DNA of 64,000 nucleotides from Paracoccus shanxieyensis (GCF_009711265.1 NZ_WMII01000011.1:62001-126000); one strand, 5' to 3'; shown: positions 1 to 8,869, counted from the first letter of the stretch. Numbers and translations: made by a program. The notes: generated by a model from the letters alone, not told the origin.

Positions 1-198
1 CGCATAGGGCGGGCCGTCATGCAGGATGAAGGGCGTGCGGCCCTCTTTGCGGCGCAGCCGGTCATAGATGCCCAGACGTGCCCAGCGGTCCAGCCATTCC
101 GGCTCGCGCTGGGGCAGGCCGGCGCGCATGGGGAAATCGGTCTGGGGCAGGAAAACGGTGTCGCGATAGTCGGGCGCGTCGGTGGTCGTGTCGCTCAT
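1..198 (-). CDS. ileS: Isoleucine--tRNA ligase, N-terminal 66 residues (runs off the left edge)
   Basis: Cytoplasmic class I aminoacyl-tRNA synthetase that charges tRNA-Ile. Only the first 66 codons lie in the window. The reading frame starts at the ATG read from 198 and ends in [10 protein letters not shown] at the edge, the segment that directly precedes the HIGH signature in IleS. The preceding text ([18 protein letters not shown], then REPEWLDRW) is also typical of bacterial IleS N-termini. It is transcribed leftward, divergent from the FAD monooxygenase. The ribosome-binding site is weak (GGATCC about 8 bases upstream). The remainder, including the KMSKS loop and editing domain, is outside the window. 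Confidence 0.9.
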   Translation of the reverse strand, partial: MSDTTTDAPDYRDTVFLPQTDFPMRAGLPQREPEWLDRWARLGIYDRLRRKEGRTPFILHDGPPYA

Positions 199-334
199 CT
201 GGCGGGGATCCTTCGGTGGCAGGGCTGGCATGCGTAACCCGACGGCGAAGGAACCCCTAAGCCGCCGGGCGGGTAATTCGAATGATGCAGCCCGTGCTGA
301 ACATGGTCGCGGTTATAGGAAACCGCCCGCATGC

Positions 335-353
335 CTGCAAGCGCGGCTTGCAG
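335..353. repeat. Perfect 8-bp inverted repeat in the ileS/monooxygenase intergenic region
   Basis: CTGCAAGC (335-342) and GCTTGCAG (346-353) are exact reverse complements separated by GCG. The palindrome ends 29 bases before the monooxygenase ATG in the 184-base gap between two divergent genes. It could be an operator or a short hairpin in the leader; there is no T-run, so a terminator is unlikely. Confidence 0.5.
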
Positions 354-382
354 CCCGCCCGTCGCTGGGGCAAGTCCTGCGC

Positions 383-1570
383 ATGGGTTTCAAGATCGCC
401 ATCATCGGGGCCGGGATCGGCGGGCTGGCCGCCGCGGCTTTGCTGGCGCGCGATGCGCATGACGTGACCCTGTTCGAGCGTTTCCCCGCGCCGCGCCCGC
501 TAGGCTCGGGGTTGGTGATCCAGCCGGTGGGGCTGGCGGTGCTGGATCATCTGGGGCTGGGGCATAAGACCCGGGCGCTGTCCAGTCCCATCGCGCATAT
601 GCTGGGCCATTCCGCGCGCCGGGTGGCGCTGGATGTGCATTATCCTGCCGATGCGCCGGGACGCGGCATCCACCGCGCGGCGCTGTTTCAACTGCTGTGG
701 CAGGGGGTGCAGGATCAGGGCGTGCCGATCATCTGCGGGGCAAGGGTCACCGCCGCGACGCCCGACGGGCGCGGGCGGCGGCTGGTTCTGGATGACGGGC
801 GCGATGCCGGGCGCTTCGATCTGGTGGTGGATGCGGCGGGGGCGGGGTCGGACCTGTCGCCGATGCGGGCACGGGCCTTGGGCTATGGCGCGATCTGGGG
901 CACGGTGCCATGGCCCCGGACCGCGCTGCGCCGCGACCAGTTGCGCCAGCAGTATCGCGGCGCCAGCCGCATGGCGGGTGTCCTGCCCATCGGCAGGCTT
1001 GCGGACGATCCGACGCCGCTTGCCGCCATCTTCTGGTCGATGCCACTGGCCGAGCTGGACGCATGGCCGCACCGCCCCATCGGCGACTGGCAGGCCGAGG
1101 TCACGGCGCTTTGGCCGCAGATGCAGCCGTTTCTGGCCACGATCACCCGCAATGAGCAGATGACGGTGGCGCGCTATGGCCATGGCACGCTGCGTCGCCC
1201 CTGGTCGGCGGGGCTGGTGCATATCGGCGATGCGGCGCATCGCGCCAGCCCGCAACTGGGTCAGGGGGCGAATATGGCGCTGCTGGATGCCATGGCGCTG
1301 GCCCATGCCTTGCGCGGCAAAGGCGATGCCTTGCGTGACACGCATGAGGTCCTGTCGGACTATGCCGCCATGCGGCGCTGGCATGTGCGGATCTATCAAG
1401 GGATGAGCGCGATGTTCACGCCCATGTATCAGTCGGGCAGCCGCAGCCTGCCATGGCTGCGCGATCTGGCGCTGGCCCGCAGCTCGAACCTGCCATTCGT
1501 GCGCCCTGTGCTGACGCATCTGGTGGCGGGCACGATGCTGCCGCCTTTGGCCGGGACCAGATGGCCTTGA
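383..1570 (+). CDS. FAD-dependent monooxygenase (UbiH/PHBH-like)
   Basis: Predicted flavoprotein monooxygenase of 395 residues. The ADP-binding fingerprint GAGIGG is at residues 9-14, following a short beta strand, and the flavin-ribityl motif GDAAHRASPQLGQGANMAL begins at 282. The intermediate DG motif is degenerate (VVDAAGAGS at 148-156 rather than a GADG form). These features place it in the aromatic-ring/ubiquinone hydroxylase superfamily, but the substrate cannot be read from sequence. The start at 383 is chosen because the dinucleotide-binding fold begins immediately after it; an upstream extension in the same frame has no domain sense. It stands alone, downstream of a palindrome (335-353). 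Confidence 0.8.
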   Translation: MGFKIAIIGAGIGGLAAAALLARDAHDVTLFERFPAPRPLGSGLVIQPVGLAVLDHLGLGHKTRALSSPIAHMLGHSARRVALDVHYPADAPGRGIHRAALFQLLWQGVQDQGVPIICGARVTAATPDGRGRRLVLDDGRDAGRFDLVVDAAGAGSDLSPMRARALGYGAIWGTVPWPRTALRRDQLRQQYRGASRMAGVLPIGRLADDPTPLAAIFWSMPLAELDAWPHRPIGDWQAEVTALWPQMQPFLATITRNEQMTVARYGHGTLRRPWSAGLVHIGDAAHRASPQLGQGANMALLDAMALAHALRGKGDALRDTHEVLSDYAAMRRWHVRIYQGMSAMFTPMYQSGSRSLPWLRDLALARSSNLPFVRPVLTHLVAGTMLPPLAGTRWP

Positions 1571-1579
1571 ACCGCTAAG

Positions 1580-1628
1580 CTTGACCGGGCGGCCTTGACC
1601 AAGTGCCCTTGAACCGGCGGCCTTGACC
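1580..1628. repeat. Imperfect direct repeat between monooxygenase and globin genes
   Basis: Two 21-base units at 1580-1600 and 1608-1628, period 28, match at 19 of 21 positions; both contain GGCGGCCTTGACC. A shorter related piece (CCTTGAACCG) sits at the end of the preceding gene near 1564. It may be a small tandem slippage product; no function is evident. Confidence 0.45.
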
Positions 1629-1658
1629 TTGCCCGCCCGCGCGCCCCATATCGCGGGC

Positions 1659-2060
1659 ATGATCCCGCCGCGCATTCCCGTCACACCCGACCAGATCGAC
1701 CGTGTTATCGCCACCTTCTATGGCGCGATCCGGCGGCACGAGGTGCTGGGCCCGGTCTTTGCCGCCCATATCACCGACTGGCCCGCGCATGAGGCAAAGA
1801 TCGCCGCCTTCTGGCGCAATGCCATCCTGTATGAGCGCGGCTATGACGGCAGCCCGATGCGTGCGCATCTGCAGGCGGGCAATGTTCAGGCGCGGCATTT
1901 CCCCGACTGGCTGGCGCTGTTTGACGAAACCCTGCGCCGCTCGTTGCCCGATGACGCGGCGCGGGCATGGTCGGCACTGGCCCATCGCATTGGCGCGGGA
2001 CTGCGCATGGGCGTCGAAGGGATGCATCGCGATGCCGCCATGCCTCCGGTCTTGCGATGA
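1659..2060 (+). CDS. Group III truncated hemoglobin
   Basis: Small 133-residue globin expected to bind haem and O2 or NO in the cytoplasm. The group III signature is visible: a Phe-Tyr pair at 20-21 (B-helix tyrosine) and the F-helix segment QARHFPDWLALFDET, with His80 as the probable proximal haem ligand. Length fits the truncated-globin family. The ATG at 1659 is preferred over an in-frame ATG 36 bases upstream because family members start just before the first helix. The gene is followed closely by a VOC-family gene (12 bases between stop and next ATG), suggesting co-transcription. Confidence 0.85.
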   Translation: MIPPRIPVTPDQIDRVIATFYGAIRRHEVLGPVFAAHITDWPAHEAKIAAFWRNAILYERGYDGSPMRAHLQAGNVQARHFPDWLALFDETLRRSLPDDAARAWSALAHRIGAGLRMGVEGMHRDAAMPPVLR

Positions 2061-2071
2061 AAGGAAACGCC

Positions 2072-2395
2072 ATGAAAATCGATTATGTGGAATTCAACTC
2101 GGCCGATCTGGGCGCGACGAAGCAGTTCTTCAGCGATGCCTTCGGCTGGGGCTTCAACGATTACGGCCCGGACTATCAGGAAATCGTCGATGGCGGTATC
2201 TCGGGCGGGATTGCGGCGGGGGGCTCGGCGCCGCCGCTGATCATTCTGAAAACCGATGATTTGCCCGCCGCACTGGCGCGCGTGACCGCCGCAGGGGCGC
2301 AGATCACCAAGCCGATCTTCGATTTTCCCGGCGGCAAGCGGTTCCAGTTCCGCGAGCCGGGCGGCACGGAAATGGCCGTCTGGTCCGAGCGTTAG
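2072..2395 (+). CDS. VOC-family (glyoxalase/bleomycin-resistance fold) protein
   Basis: A 107-residue single-module vicinal-oxygen-chelate protein. It begins KIDYVEFNSADL, has FFSDAFGWGF, and ends with FREPGGTEMAVW, the usual beta-alpha-beta-beta-beta pattern of small glyoxalase-like proteins. Such proteins act as dimers on varied small molecules, so the substrate is unknown. The ATG at 2072 has a good ribosome-binding site (AAAGGAAA, 2060-2067), preferred over an ATG at 2057 that overlaps the globin stop. Probably co-transcribed with the globin. It converges tail to tail with the TRIC-channel gene, overlapping its stop by four bases. Confidence 0.8.
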   Translation: MKIDYVEFNSADLGATKQFFSDAFGWGFNDYGPDYQEIVDGGISGGIAAGGSAPPLIILKTDDLPAALARVTAAGAQITKPIFDFPGGKRFQFREPGGTEMAVWSER

Positions 2396-3021
2396 ACCCG
2401 CGGCGGCCGCGCCTTATAGGTCGGCAGCCGCCATCCAAGCGTCATGCTGCCCGCGCGCAGCGCCAGAACCACCATGCCGCAGACGATCAGCGCAGCGCCG
2501 CGCGGCATGCCCACATAGATCAGGATGACCGCCGCCAGCGCGCCACCGAAGGCGGCGGTGATGTAAAGTTCGCCCTGTTTCAGCACCAGCGGCACCTCAT
2601 TGCCGACGACATCGCGCATCATGCCGCCCAGCGTGCCGGTGATGACCCCCATGGCGACCGTCACCACCGGATCCGCGCCCGCAGCCAGCGCCGTGCCGAC
2701 GCCTGCCGGGATCGCCACCGCCAAGGCAAAGGCGTCCAGCCAGATCAGCACCCGGTAGCGGCTTTCCAGCAGATGCGCGGTAAAGAACACCAGCACCGCC
2801 GCGGCCGAGGTCAGCAGCAGCAGTTCCGACCGCTCGATCCAGAACGGCGTGCGGCCCAGCAGCAGATCGCGCAGCGTGCCGCCGCCGATGCCGGTCAGCG
2901 TCGCGAAGAAGATGAAGCCCGTGATGTCAAGCTGACCCCGGCTGGCGACCAGCGCGCCGGTCAGCGCAAAGACCAGAACGCTGGCGTAATCCAGCAAGGG
3001 CAGCAGATGGCTAAGGCTCAC
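2392..3021 (-). CDS. TRIC-type cation channel family membrane protein (YicG/UPF0126)
   Basis: Inner-membrane protein of 209 residues with about seven hydrophobic segments arranged as two similar halves. Each half carries the glycine-rich family motif: GGGTLRD at 46-52 and GGMMRD at 132-137. Bacterial TRIC homologues form trimeric monovalent-cation channels; the physiological role of this subgroup is uncertain. The start overlaps the end of rnhA by 11 bases, so the two are probably translated from one leftward transcript with the GST gene upstream. Confidence 0.85.
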   Translation of the reverse strand: MSLSHLLPLLDYASVLVFALTGALVASRGQLDITGFIFFATLTGIGGGTLRDLLLGRTPFWIERSELLLLTSAAAVLVFFTAHLLESRYRVLIWLDAFALAVAIPAGVGTALAAGADPVVTVAMGVITGTLGGMMRDVVGNEVPLVLKQGELYITAAFGGALAAVILIYVGMPRGAALIVCGMVVLALRAGSMTLGWRLPTYKARPPRV

Positions 3022-3487
3022 CGGCTTTCACCTTTGCGGGTTTGAAGGGGGCCATTCCGGCGCGGGCCAGTTCATCGGCACGTTCGTTTTCGGCATGTCC
3101 CGCATGGCCCTTGATCCATTCCCAGCGCACGCTGTGGCGGGCCTGCGCGGCGTCAAGGCGCTGCCACAGTTCGGCATTCTTCACCGGCTTCTTGTCCGCC
3201 GTGCGCCAGCCATTGCGTTTCCAGCCATGGATCCACTGCGTCACACCGTTTTTGACATAGGCGCTGTCGGTGGTCACGGTGATCTGGCTGGCGCGGGTCA
3301 GCACCTCGAGCGCCTGAATTGCGGCCATCAGTTCCATGCGGTTATTGGTGGTGTCAGGCTCGCCGCCCGACAGTTCGCGTTCCTTCAGGATGGCTGCGCC
3401 GTCCATCGCGCGCATCAGCACGCCCCAGCCGCCGGGTCCGGGATTGCCGCTGCAGGCGCCATCGGTCCATGCGTAAAGCGCGCTCAT
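3011..3487 (-). CDS. rnhA: Ribonuclease HI
   Basis: Cytoplasmic endonuclease that cuts the RNA strand of RNA:DNA hybrids during replication and repair. All four carboxylates are present: Asp9 ([13 protein letters not shown]), Glu52 (NNRMELMAA), Asp74 (TTDSAYV) and Asp138 (ERADELA), and the flexible-loop His128 lies in KGHAGH. At 158 residues it matches the family. The start at 3487 is chosen because the conserved first strand begins at once; it also gives the ATGA overlap with the stop of the upstream GST gene. Confidence 0.95.
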   Translation of the reverse strand: MSALYAWTDGACSGNPGPGGWGVLMRAMDGAAILKERELSGGEPDTTNNRMELMAAIQALEVLTRASQITVTTDSAYVKNGVTQWIHGWKRNGWRTADKKPVKNAELWQRLDAAQARHSVRWEWIKGHAGHAENERADELARAGMAPFKPAKVKAGEP

Positions 3488-4089
3488 GCCGTCAGCGCCC
3501 GATGGCCGGGCAGGGCGGCGATGCGGTCCAGCCATGCGGCAATGGCCGGAAACCGCGCCATGTCGAAGCCGCCGCGGTCGCCCGCCGAATGGGTATAGGC
3601 ATAAAGGCAGATATCGGCCAGCGAGGGGGCATCGCCCACCAGCCAGTCGCGGCGCGACAGGCGGTCCTCCATGATCTGCAGATTGGCATGGCCCGCCTCC
3701 AGCAGCGCGGCCAGCCGGTCGGGCGTCGCCTGCGCGCGGCGGTGGGGATAGCTCAGAAGCGCGGCGCGCACGGCAATCGTGCCCTCATGCTGGTTCTGTT
3801 CCCAAAACAGCCATGACAGCATCTGGGTGCGCTGGAACGGGTCGGCGGGCACGAAGGCCGTGCCTTCGCCCAGCCAGAACAGGATCGCGTTCGATTCCGG
3901 CAGCAGGCGGCCATCGTCCAGTTCCAGCACCGGTGCCTTGCCGAAAGGCAGCCGCCCCTCGGCCTTGGCGCTGTCCAGCGCGTCGGTCTGATATTCCACA
4001 TCCACCGTCGGCACGTCGCGCCCCAGCAGCGACAAAAGCAGCCGCACCTTATAGCTGTTCCCGGACGAGGGCATTGAATACAGACGCAT
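3484..4089 (-). CDS. Glutathione S-transferase family protein
   Basis: Predicted cytosolic GST of 201 residues. The N-terminal thioredoxin-like domain opens with [21 protein letters not shown] and contains the cis-Pro/glutathione-contact region [11 protein letters not shown] and LPESNAIL; the helical C-terminal domain includes [15 protein letters not shown] (the N-capping-box region). Substrate unknown. It appears to be the first gene of a leftward run GST-rnhA-TRIC linked by a 4-base and an 11-base overlap. Confidence 0.85.
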   Translation of the reverse strand: MRLYSMPSSGNSYKVRLLLSLLGRDVPTVDVEYQTDALDSAKAEGRLPFGKAPVLELDDGRLLPESNAILFWLGEGTAFVPADPFQRTQMLSWLFWEQNQHEGTIAVRAALLSYPHRRAQATPDRLAALLEAGHANLQIMEDRLSRRDWLVGDAPSLADICLYAYTHSAGDRGGFDMARFPAIAAWLDRIAALPGHRALTA

Positions 4090-4156
4090 TTTCTTACCTG
4101 CCTTGGATGTTCAGGGCAGCAGTATAGGCGTGAATGCCGCGCGCCGGAACCCGCGA

Positions 4157-4483
4157 TCAGGCTTTGGGCAGATAGGGGATCGCCCCGGCCAGATCGGTAT
4201 CGTCGATCACCCGGAAATGACTGACCGAGCCATCCTGCCGCGCCTTGCCATAGGGCGCGTAATCCGGGTCATTGGCAAAGGCATGGGCCGAGGCGCGGTC
4301 GGGAAACTGGATCAGCGCGATCAGGGTTTCGTCCGTCGCCGCGCCTTCCAGCGTCTCGATATTGCCGCTGCGCGACAGGTAACGCCCGCCATGTCTGGCC
4401 GCGATGTCGTGCACATGCGTGGCGTAATCGGGCACCCATGCGTCATCGGTGATCTTCACCTCGGCGATCAGGAATGCGGTCAT
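4157..4483 (-). CDS. DUF1330 family protein
   Basis: A 108-residue protein with the ferredoxin-like alpha/beta pattern of DUF1330: an N-terminal strand FLIAEVKITDD, a tyrosine/histidine helix DYATHVHDIAARHGGRYL, and IALIQFPDRASAHAFANDPDYAPYGKAR. Function of the family is not established; members resemble small dimeric monooxygenase-like folds. A good ribosome-binding site (GGGGAGG) lies upstream of the ATG at 4483. It is separated from ispH by a terminator, so it probably has its own promoter or depends on readthrough. Confidence 0.75.
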   Translation of the reverse strand: MTAFLIAEVKITDDAWVPDYATHVHDIAARHGGRYLSRSGNIETLEGAATDETLIALIQFPDRASAHAFANDPDYAPYGKARQDGSVSHFRVIDDTDLAGAIPYLPKA

Positions 4484-4498
4484 GGTCGTTTCCTCCCC

Positions 4499-4531
4499 AA
4501 AACGAAACTGCCGCCAGCATAGCGGCGGCAG
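4499..4531 (-). terminator. Rho-independent terminator downstream of ispH
   Basis: On the minus strand CTGCCGCC pairs perfectly with GGCGGCAG (stem arms 4531-4524 and 4515-4508) around an 8-base loop and is followed by TTTCGTTTT (4507-4499). It sits about 20 bases after the ispH stop, as expected for its terminator. Confidence 0.8.
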
Positions 4532-4553
4532 CGCGGATCGGGCAATCGCGACC

Positions 4554-5513
4554 TTAGGCTTCCCGCAAGACGCGCGGCACCTTGAATTCGACGTTTTCGC
4601 GGGCGGTTTCGATCATGTCCACCGTCACGTCATAGCGGGCGCGGAAGGCGTCGATCACCTCATTGACCAGCACCTCGGGGGCGGATGCGCCGGCCGTCAC
4701 CCCGACCGAGCGCGCGCCTTCGATCGCGCGCCAGTCGATCTGATCGGCACGCATGACCAGTTGCGAATAGGCACAGCCCGCCGCACGCCCCACCTCGACC
4801 AGACGGCGCGAGTTGGAACTGTTCGGCGCACCGATCACGAACAGCGCGTCGATGCGGTCGGCAATCGCCTTGACCGAGGCCTGACGGTTCGTGGTGGCGT
4901 AGCAGATATCTTCCTTGGCGGGGCCGACGATGGCAGGAAAGCGCGCCTGCAGGGCCGCGACAATGGCTGCGGTGTCATCGACCGACAGCGTGGTCTGGGT
5001 GATGAAGGCCAGCCTGCCCGGATCGCGCGGCGTGATATGGGCCACATCGTCCACGGTTTCGACCAGAAGCACCTCGCCCTCGGGCAACTGGCCCATGGTG
5101 CCCAGCACCTCGGGGTGGCCTTCATGGCCGATCATGACCATCTGCAGGCCCGCCGCGTGGTGACGCTCGGCCTCGACATGGACCTTGCTGACAAGCGGGC
5201 AGGTGGCGTCGACAAACACCATCTCGCGCCGCCGCGCCTCGGCGGGGACGGCCTTGGGCACGCCATGCGCCGAAAAGATCACCGGGCGGTCATCGGGACA
5301 TTCATGCAGTTCCTCGACAAAGACCGCGCCCTTGTCGCGCAGGCTGTCGACGACGAATTTGTTGTGCACGATCTCGTGACGGACATAGACCGGAGCGCCC
5401 CATTTCTGCAGCGCCATTTCGACGATCTTGATCGCACGGTCGACACCGGCGCAAAAGCCGCGCGGCGCTGCCAGATAAAGCGTAAGGGGCGGTTTCGTGT
5501 CCATGCCCATCAC
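4554..5513 (-). CDS. ispH: 4-hydroxy-3-methylbut-2-enyl diphosphate reductase
   Basis: Last enzyme of the MEP isoprenoid pathway: reductive dehydroxylation of HMBPP to IPP and DMAPP, using a [4Fe-4S] cluster. The three cluster cysteines are visible at Cys21 ([12 protein letters not shown]), Cys105 (VDATCPLV) and Cys204 ([11 protein letters not shown]). His50 and His83 lie in HEIVHN and SAHGVP. Length (319) is normal. Starts at codon 1, 2 or 4 are all possible (5513, 5510, 5504). Other MEP enzymes in the window are the fused IspDF at 49058-50200. A terminator follows the gene. Confidence 0.96.
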   Translation of the reverse strand: MMGMDTKPPLTLYLAAPRGFCAGVDRAIKIVEMALQKWGAPVYVRHEIVHNKFVVDSLRDKGAVFVEELHECPDDRPVIFSAHGVPKAVPAEARRREMVFVDATCPLVSKVHVEAERHHAAGLQMVMIGHEGHPEVLGTMGQLPEGEVLLVETVDDVAHITPRDPGRLAFITQTTLSVDDTAAIVAALQARFPAIVGPAKEDICYATTNRQASVKAIADRIDALFVIGAPNSSNSRRLVEVGRAAGCAYSQLVMRADQIDWRAIEGARSVGVTAGASAPEVLVNEVIDAFRARYDVTVDMIETARENVEFKVPRVLREA

Positions 5514-5541
5514 CTAGCGTTCCGCCCGCGCTGCCGCAAGG

Positions 5542-6087
5542 CTAGTGCCCGTCAAATTCGGTCAGCGCATGGACATCATGGCCCAACCCCTCAAGCAGGG
5601 TGCGCCCGCCCAGATCGGGCAGGTCGATCACGAATGCGCAACCGACGATCTGCGCGCCCAAGCGTTCGCACAGCTTGATCGCCGCCGCCGCCGTGCCGCC
5701 GGTGGCCAGAAGATCGTCGACGATCAGCACACGTTCGCCCGGCTGCAGCGCATCGTCATGCAACTCCATCACCGCTTCGCCATATTCCAGCGCATAGGCC
5801 TCGCTGATGACGGCGCCGGGCAGCTTGCCCTTCTTGCGGATCGGCACGAAGCCCACCGAAAGCTGATGCGCCACTGCGCCGCCAAGGATAAAACCCCGCG
5901 CCTCAAGCCCGACGACCTTGCTGATGCGTTCGCCCGCATAGGGCGTCAGCAACTGATCCACCGCCATGCGAAAGCCGCGCGCATCGGCGAAAAGCGTGGT
6001 CACGTCGCGAAACAGGATGCCCTCTTTGGGGAAATCCGCGATGGTGCGGATATAGTCGCGCACGCTGCGGGTATCGCGCGGCGGCAT
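5542..6087 (-). CDS. apt: Adenine phosphoribosyltransferase
   Basis: Purine-salvage enzyme that converts adenine and PRPP to AMP. The type I PRTase PRPP-binding motif [10 protein letters not shown] is at 123-132; [14 protein letters not shown] at 19-32 and the flexible loop RKKGKLPG at 84-91 are Apt-specific. Length of 181 is typical. Its ATG shares a base with the stop of the upstream flavin reductase (TGATG at 6085-6089), so the two are translationally coupled. Confidence 0.96.
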   Translation of the reverse strand: MPPRDTRSVRDYIRTIADFPKEGILFRDVTTLFADARGFRMAVDQLLTPYAGERISKVVGLEARGFILGGAVAHQLSVGFVPIRKKGKLPGAVISEAYALEYGEAVMELHDDALQPGERVLIVDDLLATGGTAAAAIKLCERLGAQIVGCAFVIDLPDLGGRTLLEGLGHDVHALTEFDGH

Positions 6088-6680
6088 CAGGGACGCTCCA
6101 TTTCAAAGGTGTCGGTGGTGATAGCGTAATCCTTGTAGCCCAGCCGCGACAGATAGCCCGAGGCGGGGACAAAGCGGCCGTCGACAAGGCAATCGGGGCG
6201 GATATGGATGCCGGTGACGACGCCCATCACCATGATGTTCGCCTCGCCCGCCAGCCGCACCACCCGCGTCATGCGGCATTCCAGACTGGCGGCGGCATGG
6301 GCCACGCGCGGGCAGTCGATGGTTTCGCATTCGGCCATCTCGATGCCCACGGCCTCGAATTCGCTGCTGCCCGCTGGCAGGGCGGCGCTGCTGGCATTGA
6401 CCTGTTCGCGCATCGCGCCATCGGCGATGTTGATGCAGAAGACCCGGCTTTCGGCGATCTGCGCCACGCTGTCCTTGGTGCCCGGCCGGTCGGGCTTGGA
6501 CGCGGTCGAGCTGAACATCAGCTGCGGCGGCACATAGGCCGTCAGGTTGAAGAACGAATAGGGCGCAAGGTTGTCTCCCATCGCGCCGCGGCTGGACACC
6601 CAGCCGATGGGACGGGGGGCCACCAGCGCATTCAGCGGATTATGCGGCAGGCCATGGCCGGTCTCGGGTCGGTAGAACAT
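6087..6680 (-). CDS. Flavin reductase-like (FMN-binding split barrel) protein
   Basis: A 197-residue protein of the flavin reductase/FMN-binding family. Diagnostic segments are [16 protein letters not shown] near the N-terminus, [20 protein letters not shown], then KDSVAQI and FCINIAD. Members bind FMN and reduce free flavin or act alone on small compounds. The C-terminal [11 protein letters not shown] motif is typical of the subgroup often annotated in Rhodobacterales. It is the upstream gene of a two-gene unit with apt (one-base overlap). Confidence 0.8.
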   Translation of the reverse strand: MFYRPETGHGLPHNPLNALVAPRPIGWVSSRGAMGDNLAPYSFFNLTAYVPPQLMFSSTASKPDRPGTKDSVAQIAESRVFCINIADGAMREQVNASSAALPAGSSEFEAVGIEMAECETIDCPRVAHAAASLECRMTRVVRLAGEANIMVMGVVTGIHIRPDCLVDGRFVPASGYLSRLGYKDYAITTDTFEMERP

Positions 6681-6733
6681 GGGCTTTTCCTTCTATCCGA
6701 TTGCCGGGCGCGGATTTTCCACGCCGCGTCTCA

Positions 6734-6762
6734 GGGAACGATCTGCCTGCCCGGTCGTTCCC
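6734..6762. repeat. 8-bp inverted repeat in the flavin reductase/GNAT gap
   Basis: GGGAACGA (6734-6741) and TCGTTCCC (6755-6762) are perfect inverted arms with a 13-base spacer. The 232-base gap also has an AT patch TAAAATTAT at 6800-6808 that could hold a -10 on either strand, but no convincing -35 partner was found. Nothing else is recognisable in this gap between divergent genes. Confidence 0.4.
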
Positions 6763-6912
6763 CGTCAAGCGTCGGCACGGTCAGGGCGACAGGCTGCGAT
6801 AAAATTATGCGCAGATGCCAGATCGGCTGTTTTCGTATCGGCGCTTTGATGTTAGGGGGGCCGCGCTTCTGACCGACGCACCCGCTTTGACCCCCGACTG
6901 ATTTGAGGCAGG

Positions 6913-7503
6913 ATGTATCACCTTTCCCCCGAAACATCTCAGGACACGCCCGAGGTCGAGGCGCTGATGGATCTGTGCTTCGCGCCGGGCCGCAGCGCGC
7001 TGTCGTCCTATCGCCTGCGCGAGGGGGTGCCGCCCGTGCTGGCGCTGTGTCTGGTGCTGCGCGACGATGCCGGGGTGTTGTTGGGGGCGATCCGCTATTG
7101 GCCGGTGCGCGTGGCGGGCAAGCCCGTGCTGCTGCTGGGGCCGGTCGCCGTGCACCCCACGACCCAGGGCGAGGGGCTGGGTGCGTTGTTGATGCGCGAA
7201 AGTCTGGCCCGCGCGGATGAACTGGGCTGGGCGCGGGTCATGCTGGTGGGCGATCTGCCCTATTACCAGCGCTTCGGCTTTGCCAAGCTCGAGGGCGTGG
7301 TGATGCCGCCGCCCACCAACCCCGACCGCGTGCTGGGGCTTGATCTGGACGACGGCGCCTGGGCAGGCATTCAGGGCGATGTCGAACGTGAGACACGGCG
7401 CGATGTCGTCGCGGGCCTTGCCGAAATCCGCCGCGATCCCCCCAGAAGTCAGGCCGGGGTGGATTACGACCCGCAGGCCCGGGCGATCATTCGGGGAAAG
7501 TGA
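6913..7503 (+). CDS. GNAT-family N-acetyltransferase (YhbS-like)
   Basis: Predicted acetyl-CoA-dependent N-acetyltransferase of 196 residues. The acetyl-CoA pyrophosphate loop is LGPVAVHPTTQGEGLGALLM (75-94, with the Q/R-x-x-G-x-G/A pattern), and PYYQRFGF is the beta6/beta7 motif shared with YhbS-type members. The last 17 bases overlap the convergent Ivy-type gene. Substrate unknown. Confidence 0.8.
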   Translation: MYHLSPETSQDTPEVEALMDLCFAPGRSALSSYRLREGVPPVLALCLVLRDDAGVLLGAIRYWPVRVAGKPVLLLGPVAVHPTTQGEGLGALLMRESLARADELGWARVMLVGDLPYYQRFGFAKLEGVVMPPPTNPDRVLGLDLDDGAWAGIQGDVERETRRDVVAGLAEIRRDPPRSQAGVDYDPQARAIIRGK

Positions 7504-7933
7504 ACGCCTCGGGGTGGTTCTCCAGACTGCCCGTCAGCGCGGCAAACAGGATGGTGCGGCCATCGATCGATTCCGCGCCGCCGCCGATATTCAGCCATGT
7601 CAGGCTTTGCGGGCCGTTCTCCTCGGGCTGGTCCGAGATCACGCCATGCATCGGACCGCCTTCGGCATAGACCACGGCAATCTGATGGGCCGCGCAGTCA
7701 TGCGGCTTGCAGGCCGTCATCGCCAGCCATTCGCGCCCGCCGAAGCGCACGGGAACCGCAGGCGTGACGACCGCGCCCGTGCGCAGCCAGTCCGGCATGG
7801 TCCGGCCCTGCGCCATCTTGGCATAGGCTGCGGCAAGCCCGGCATCCTTGTCCAGATCGGCCAGCGTCAGCCCGTCTTGGGCAAATGCCGCCGCAGGCAG
7901 CATGGCGGCGAAAAGCATCGTCAGGGTTTTCAT
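7487..7933 (-). CDS. Ivy-family lysozyme inhibitor, periplasmic
   Basis: A secreted protein of 148 residues with an N-terminal signal peptide (hydrophobic to about residue 18, AAAFAQ cleavage region). It carries CKPHDC at 75-80, the protruding loop of Ivy inhibitors that inserts into the active site of c-type lysozymes, followed by a short beta-rich domain. By family knowledge it would protect periplasmic peptidoglycan from lysozyme or restrain endogenous lytic transglycosylases. It is a lone leftward gene overlapping the GNAT gene end. Two LprI-like genes at 17.4-18.4 kb belong to another family with a proposed related role. Confidence 0.8.
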   Translation of the reverse strand: MKTLTMLFAAMLPAAAFAQDGLTLADLDKDAGLAAAYAKMAQGRTMPDWLRTGAVVTPAVPVRFGGREWLAMTACKPHDCAAHQIAVVYAEGGPMHGVISDQPEENGPQSLTWLNIGGGAESIDGRTILFAALTGSLENHPEAFTFPE

Positions 7934-8047
7934 CGGGACACCTCATATCGCTCGGTCTGGCCAATCTGGCATGGCCGGGGATGACAAGGAACCCCGCGCG
8001 CCCTATCTCGTTTTATAGCGAATGCAAAAAGCCAAGGTATCCAAGGG

Positions 8048-8866
8048 ATGACCGATCACACGCCGATCCCCACGCGGCAGGCCGTGTTGCCGCCGATCAA
8101 CGATCCGACCATTCACGCCGAAATCGACCGGCTGGCCCAGCGCTATCTCAGCGCGGGCGGCATCGCCATGGAGGTGATGAACGCCGTCGGCGGCCGGGCC
8201 GAGGATCTGATCCAGCGCCTACCGAAACCCGTGCGCGGGCGCATCGACAAGATCACCTATGCCGCGCTTGATCGGGCGTTCGATGCCGCCTCCCGTTCGC
8301 GCGGAATGCTGCGTAACCGGGGCGACTGGTTCAACCGCGCGCTCTCGACTGCCTCGGGCGCGGCCGGCGGCTTTGCGGGCATCGCGGGCGCCACGGTCGA
8401 AATGCCCGTCACGGTGACGCTGCTCTTGCGCGCCATCATGGATATCGCCGCCGAACACGGCTTCGATCCCGACAGCGACGTTGCCCGGCGCGAGGCGCTG
8501 CATGTCTTCGCCTCGGCCGGTCCGCTGGCCAGCGACGAGGGCGCGGATCTGGGCCTGCTGGCCGCGCGCATGGCCATCACCGGCCAGACGGTGCAGACCC
8601 TGATCGCCAAGGTGGCGCCCAAGCTCTCGGTTTCGCTGGCCCAGAAGCTTGCGGCGCAGACCGTTCCGCTGTTCGGTGCCGTGGCGGGCGCGGCCATCAA
8701 CTACAATTTCACCCGCTACTATCAGGAAATCGCCCGCGTCCAGTTCGGCCTGCTGCGCCTGTCCGAGGAAACCGGCGTCCCGCGCGAAGCCCTGGTCGAA
8801 GCCTTGCTCTTGCGCATGGAACAGCGCCGCCCCGGCTCGACCCGCAAGACGCTGCGCCGCGCCTGA
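8048..8866 (+). CDS. EcsC family protein
   Basis: A 272-residue protein with the EcsC-type pattern: an N-terminal helical region (EIDRLAQRYLSAGG), a glycine/alanine-rich amphipathic middle (TASGAAGGFAGIAGATVEMPVTVTLLLRAI divided by the conserved ExPVT), and a C-terminal FGAVAGAAINYNFTRYYQ segment. The name derives from the Bacillus ecs locus; a biochemical function is unknown. The ATG at 8048 follows CCAAGG. It converges on the helicase gene, with a copy of the intergenic repeat between them. Confidence 0.75.
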   Translation: MTDHTPIPTRQAVLPPINDPTIHAEIDRLAQRYLSAGGIAMEVMNAVGGRAEDLIQRLPKPVRGRIDKITYAALDRAFDAASRSRGMLRNRGDWFNRALSTASGAAGGFAGIAGATVEMPVTVTLLLRAIMDIAAEHGFDPDSDVARREALHVFASAGPLASDEGADLGLLAARMAITGQTVQTLIAKVAPKLSVSLAQKLAAQTVPLFGAVAGAAINYNFTRYYQEIARVQFGLLRLSEETGVPREALVEALLLRMEQRRPGSTRKTLRRA

Positions 8867-8869
8867 TCT

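Noticed and set aside
500..1714. A 404-codon minus-strand frame opposite the FAD monooxygenase
   Set aside because: The plus strand carries GAGIGG and GDAAH motifs; the minus frame spans the intergenic gap and has no domain.
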